The notes below the pieces were generated by a model. The model was not told the origin of the DNA, ran no database searches, and worked only from the letters and a program-made list of their open reading frames with translations. The position numbers and the translations under genes were made by a program. Of a stretch of 64,000 nt of DNA, positions 63,396 to 64,000 are shown piece by piece. Source of the stretch: Sacculina carcini (lineage: Eukaryota; Arthropoda; Thecostraca; Sacculinidae); the NCBI GenBank assembly GCA_916048095.2, contig OU696585.1, forward strand, positions 4,650,145 to 4,714,144. The letters are read 5' to 3'. Position 1 is the first letter of the stretch. Every line of letters begins with the position of its first letter.

Positions 63396-63789
63396 CAACT
63401 AGAATATCATTGATGGCATTTTATCCCCAGACACCAGATTCTGTCGCTGAGGCCACTTATCTTACAACCAATGCTTTGTTTTCGCTCTACTGTTCCATTA
63501 AGGTCCTGAAATCCGTGAAAATGACATAAATACTGACAGCGAAAAAACGTGATGCGATAGAGAAGATGTAAGAACAGATTTAAATTCCGCGTACTTGAAT
63601 TAGTCTAAATATATTCTGAAGCTCTTCGCCAAACAATTTCTCGGTTTATATTCCAGTGTTGTTAGCAGTTCTAAATAATTCCAATAATGCATCCGTTCAT
63701 CCGTTTCACCCATTTCGTCTTGTACTACTGGCGGATACAGGGGACCTGAGGAGCTGAAGCTCTAACCCAAAAAGTTTCCATCAACGTCA

Positions 63790-64000
63790 ACAACAACAAC
63801 AACAATATATATTTAATATAGCGCACATATTTATACACAGGCGCGAAAAAGAGACAACCGACAGGAACATCACAGCGAGCAGGGAGTAGGCACAACTAGA
63901 AAAATGAAAACACGTTTACAAACTGGAACATGCTAGATGGCCGTTGGCTATCAGATAGCTCATCCGCCCTTGAAACAGGATTTTTTTTTCCTGTCGGGTG
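63790..64000 (-). mobile_element. LINE 3' UTR and tail (body beyond window)
   Basis: On the minus strand the sequence runs toward GTGCGCTATATTAAATATAT and a (TTG)n tail at 63787-63802, a common shape for LINE 3' ends. A related TTTAATACAGCGCTCATAT stretch is at 9893-9915. Confidence 0.5.

Larger units (their letters stand above)
61724..64000 (-). other. upstream collagen intron, to the window edge
   Basis: No further Gly-X-Y exon is seen to the right edge, so the next 5' exon is outside. Contents: AT-rich sequence (61.8-62.2 kb), a transposon-associated pseudogene, two hAT-like elements and a LINE 3' end. Confidence 0.7.

Overview
This window is nuclear DNA of an animal, most likely an invertebrate. 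It holds one large piece of a basement-membrane collagen IV gene with its 12-cysteine NC1 domain, two conserved single-copy eukaryotic genes (an NAT10/Kre33 RNA cytidine acetyltransferase and a SNX25/SNX13-type sorting nexin), spliceosomal GT-AG introns, many microsatellites and a dense load of animal-type transposable elements. Interstitial TTAGG repeats and the element mix (2A-bearing CR1-like LINEs, a Trp-tRNA-primed Ty3 element, piggyBac, hAT miniatures, a tRNA-Val SINE) fit a protostome, perhaps an arthropod. That placement is inference only.

Layout. 1-1.7 kb: 5' end of a Ty3/gypsy element on the minus strand, cut by the window edge. 2.8-6.2 kb: NAT10, minus strand, one exon. 7.8-14.9 kb: four LINE fragments, one with a 2A-like peptide upstream of a PHD-like finger. 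15.7-19.9 kb: sorting nexin, plus strand, two exons with a 1.1 kb intron holding miniature TIR elements. 21.0-22.6 kb: piggyBac deletion derivative in TTAA. 23.9-61.7 kb: ten 3' exons of a collagen IV alpha chain (alpha2-like by NC1), minus strand, 1149 codons plus stop, with the 5' part beyond the right edge. 61.7-64 kb: upstream collagen intron with a decayed transposon-associated gene, two hAT miniatures and a LINE 3' end.

The collagen exons join in frame at every junction. Five introns are 159-246 bp. The other four are about 1.4, 7.7, 9.6 and 14.5 kb, and the three largest are filled with mobile elements. The last intron holds a nest three levels deep: a repeat with a 21-bp minisatellite, a LINE inserted in that minisatellite, and a Ty3/gypsy element inserted in the LINE with a perfect 5-bp target duplication and 364-bp LTRs that differ at 7 positions. 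The 14.5 kb intron holds a short-LTR element, a decayed Ty3 element, a SINE, and a Trp-tRNA-primed Ty3 element split by a TIR transposon with a 9-bp duplication.

The three host genes act in unrelated processes (RNA acetylation, endosome/membrane-contact trafficking, basement membrane) and show no operon-like link. NAT10 (minus) and the nexin (plus) are divergent; the nexin and the collagen gene are convergent. All calls come from reading the sequence and from remembered family features; no database search was run.
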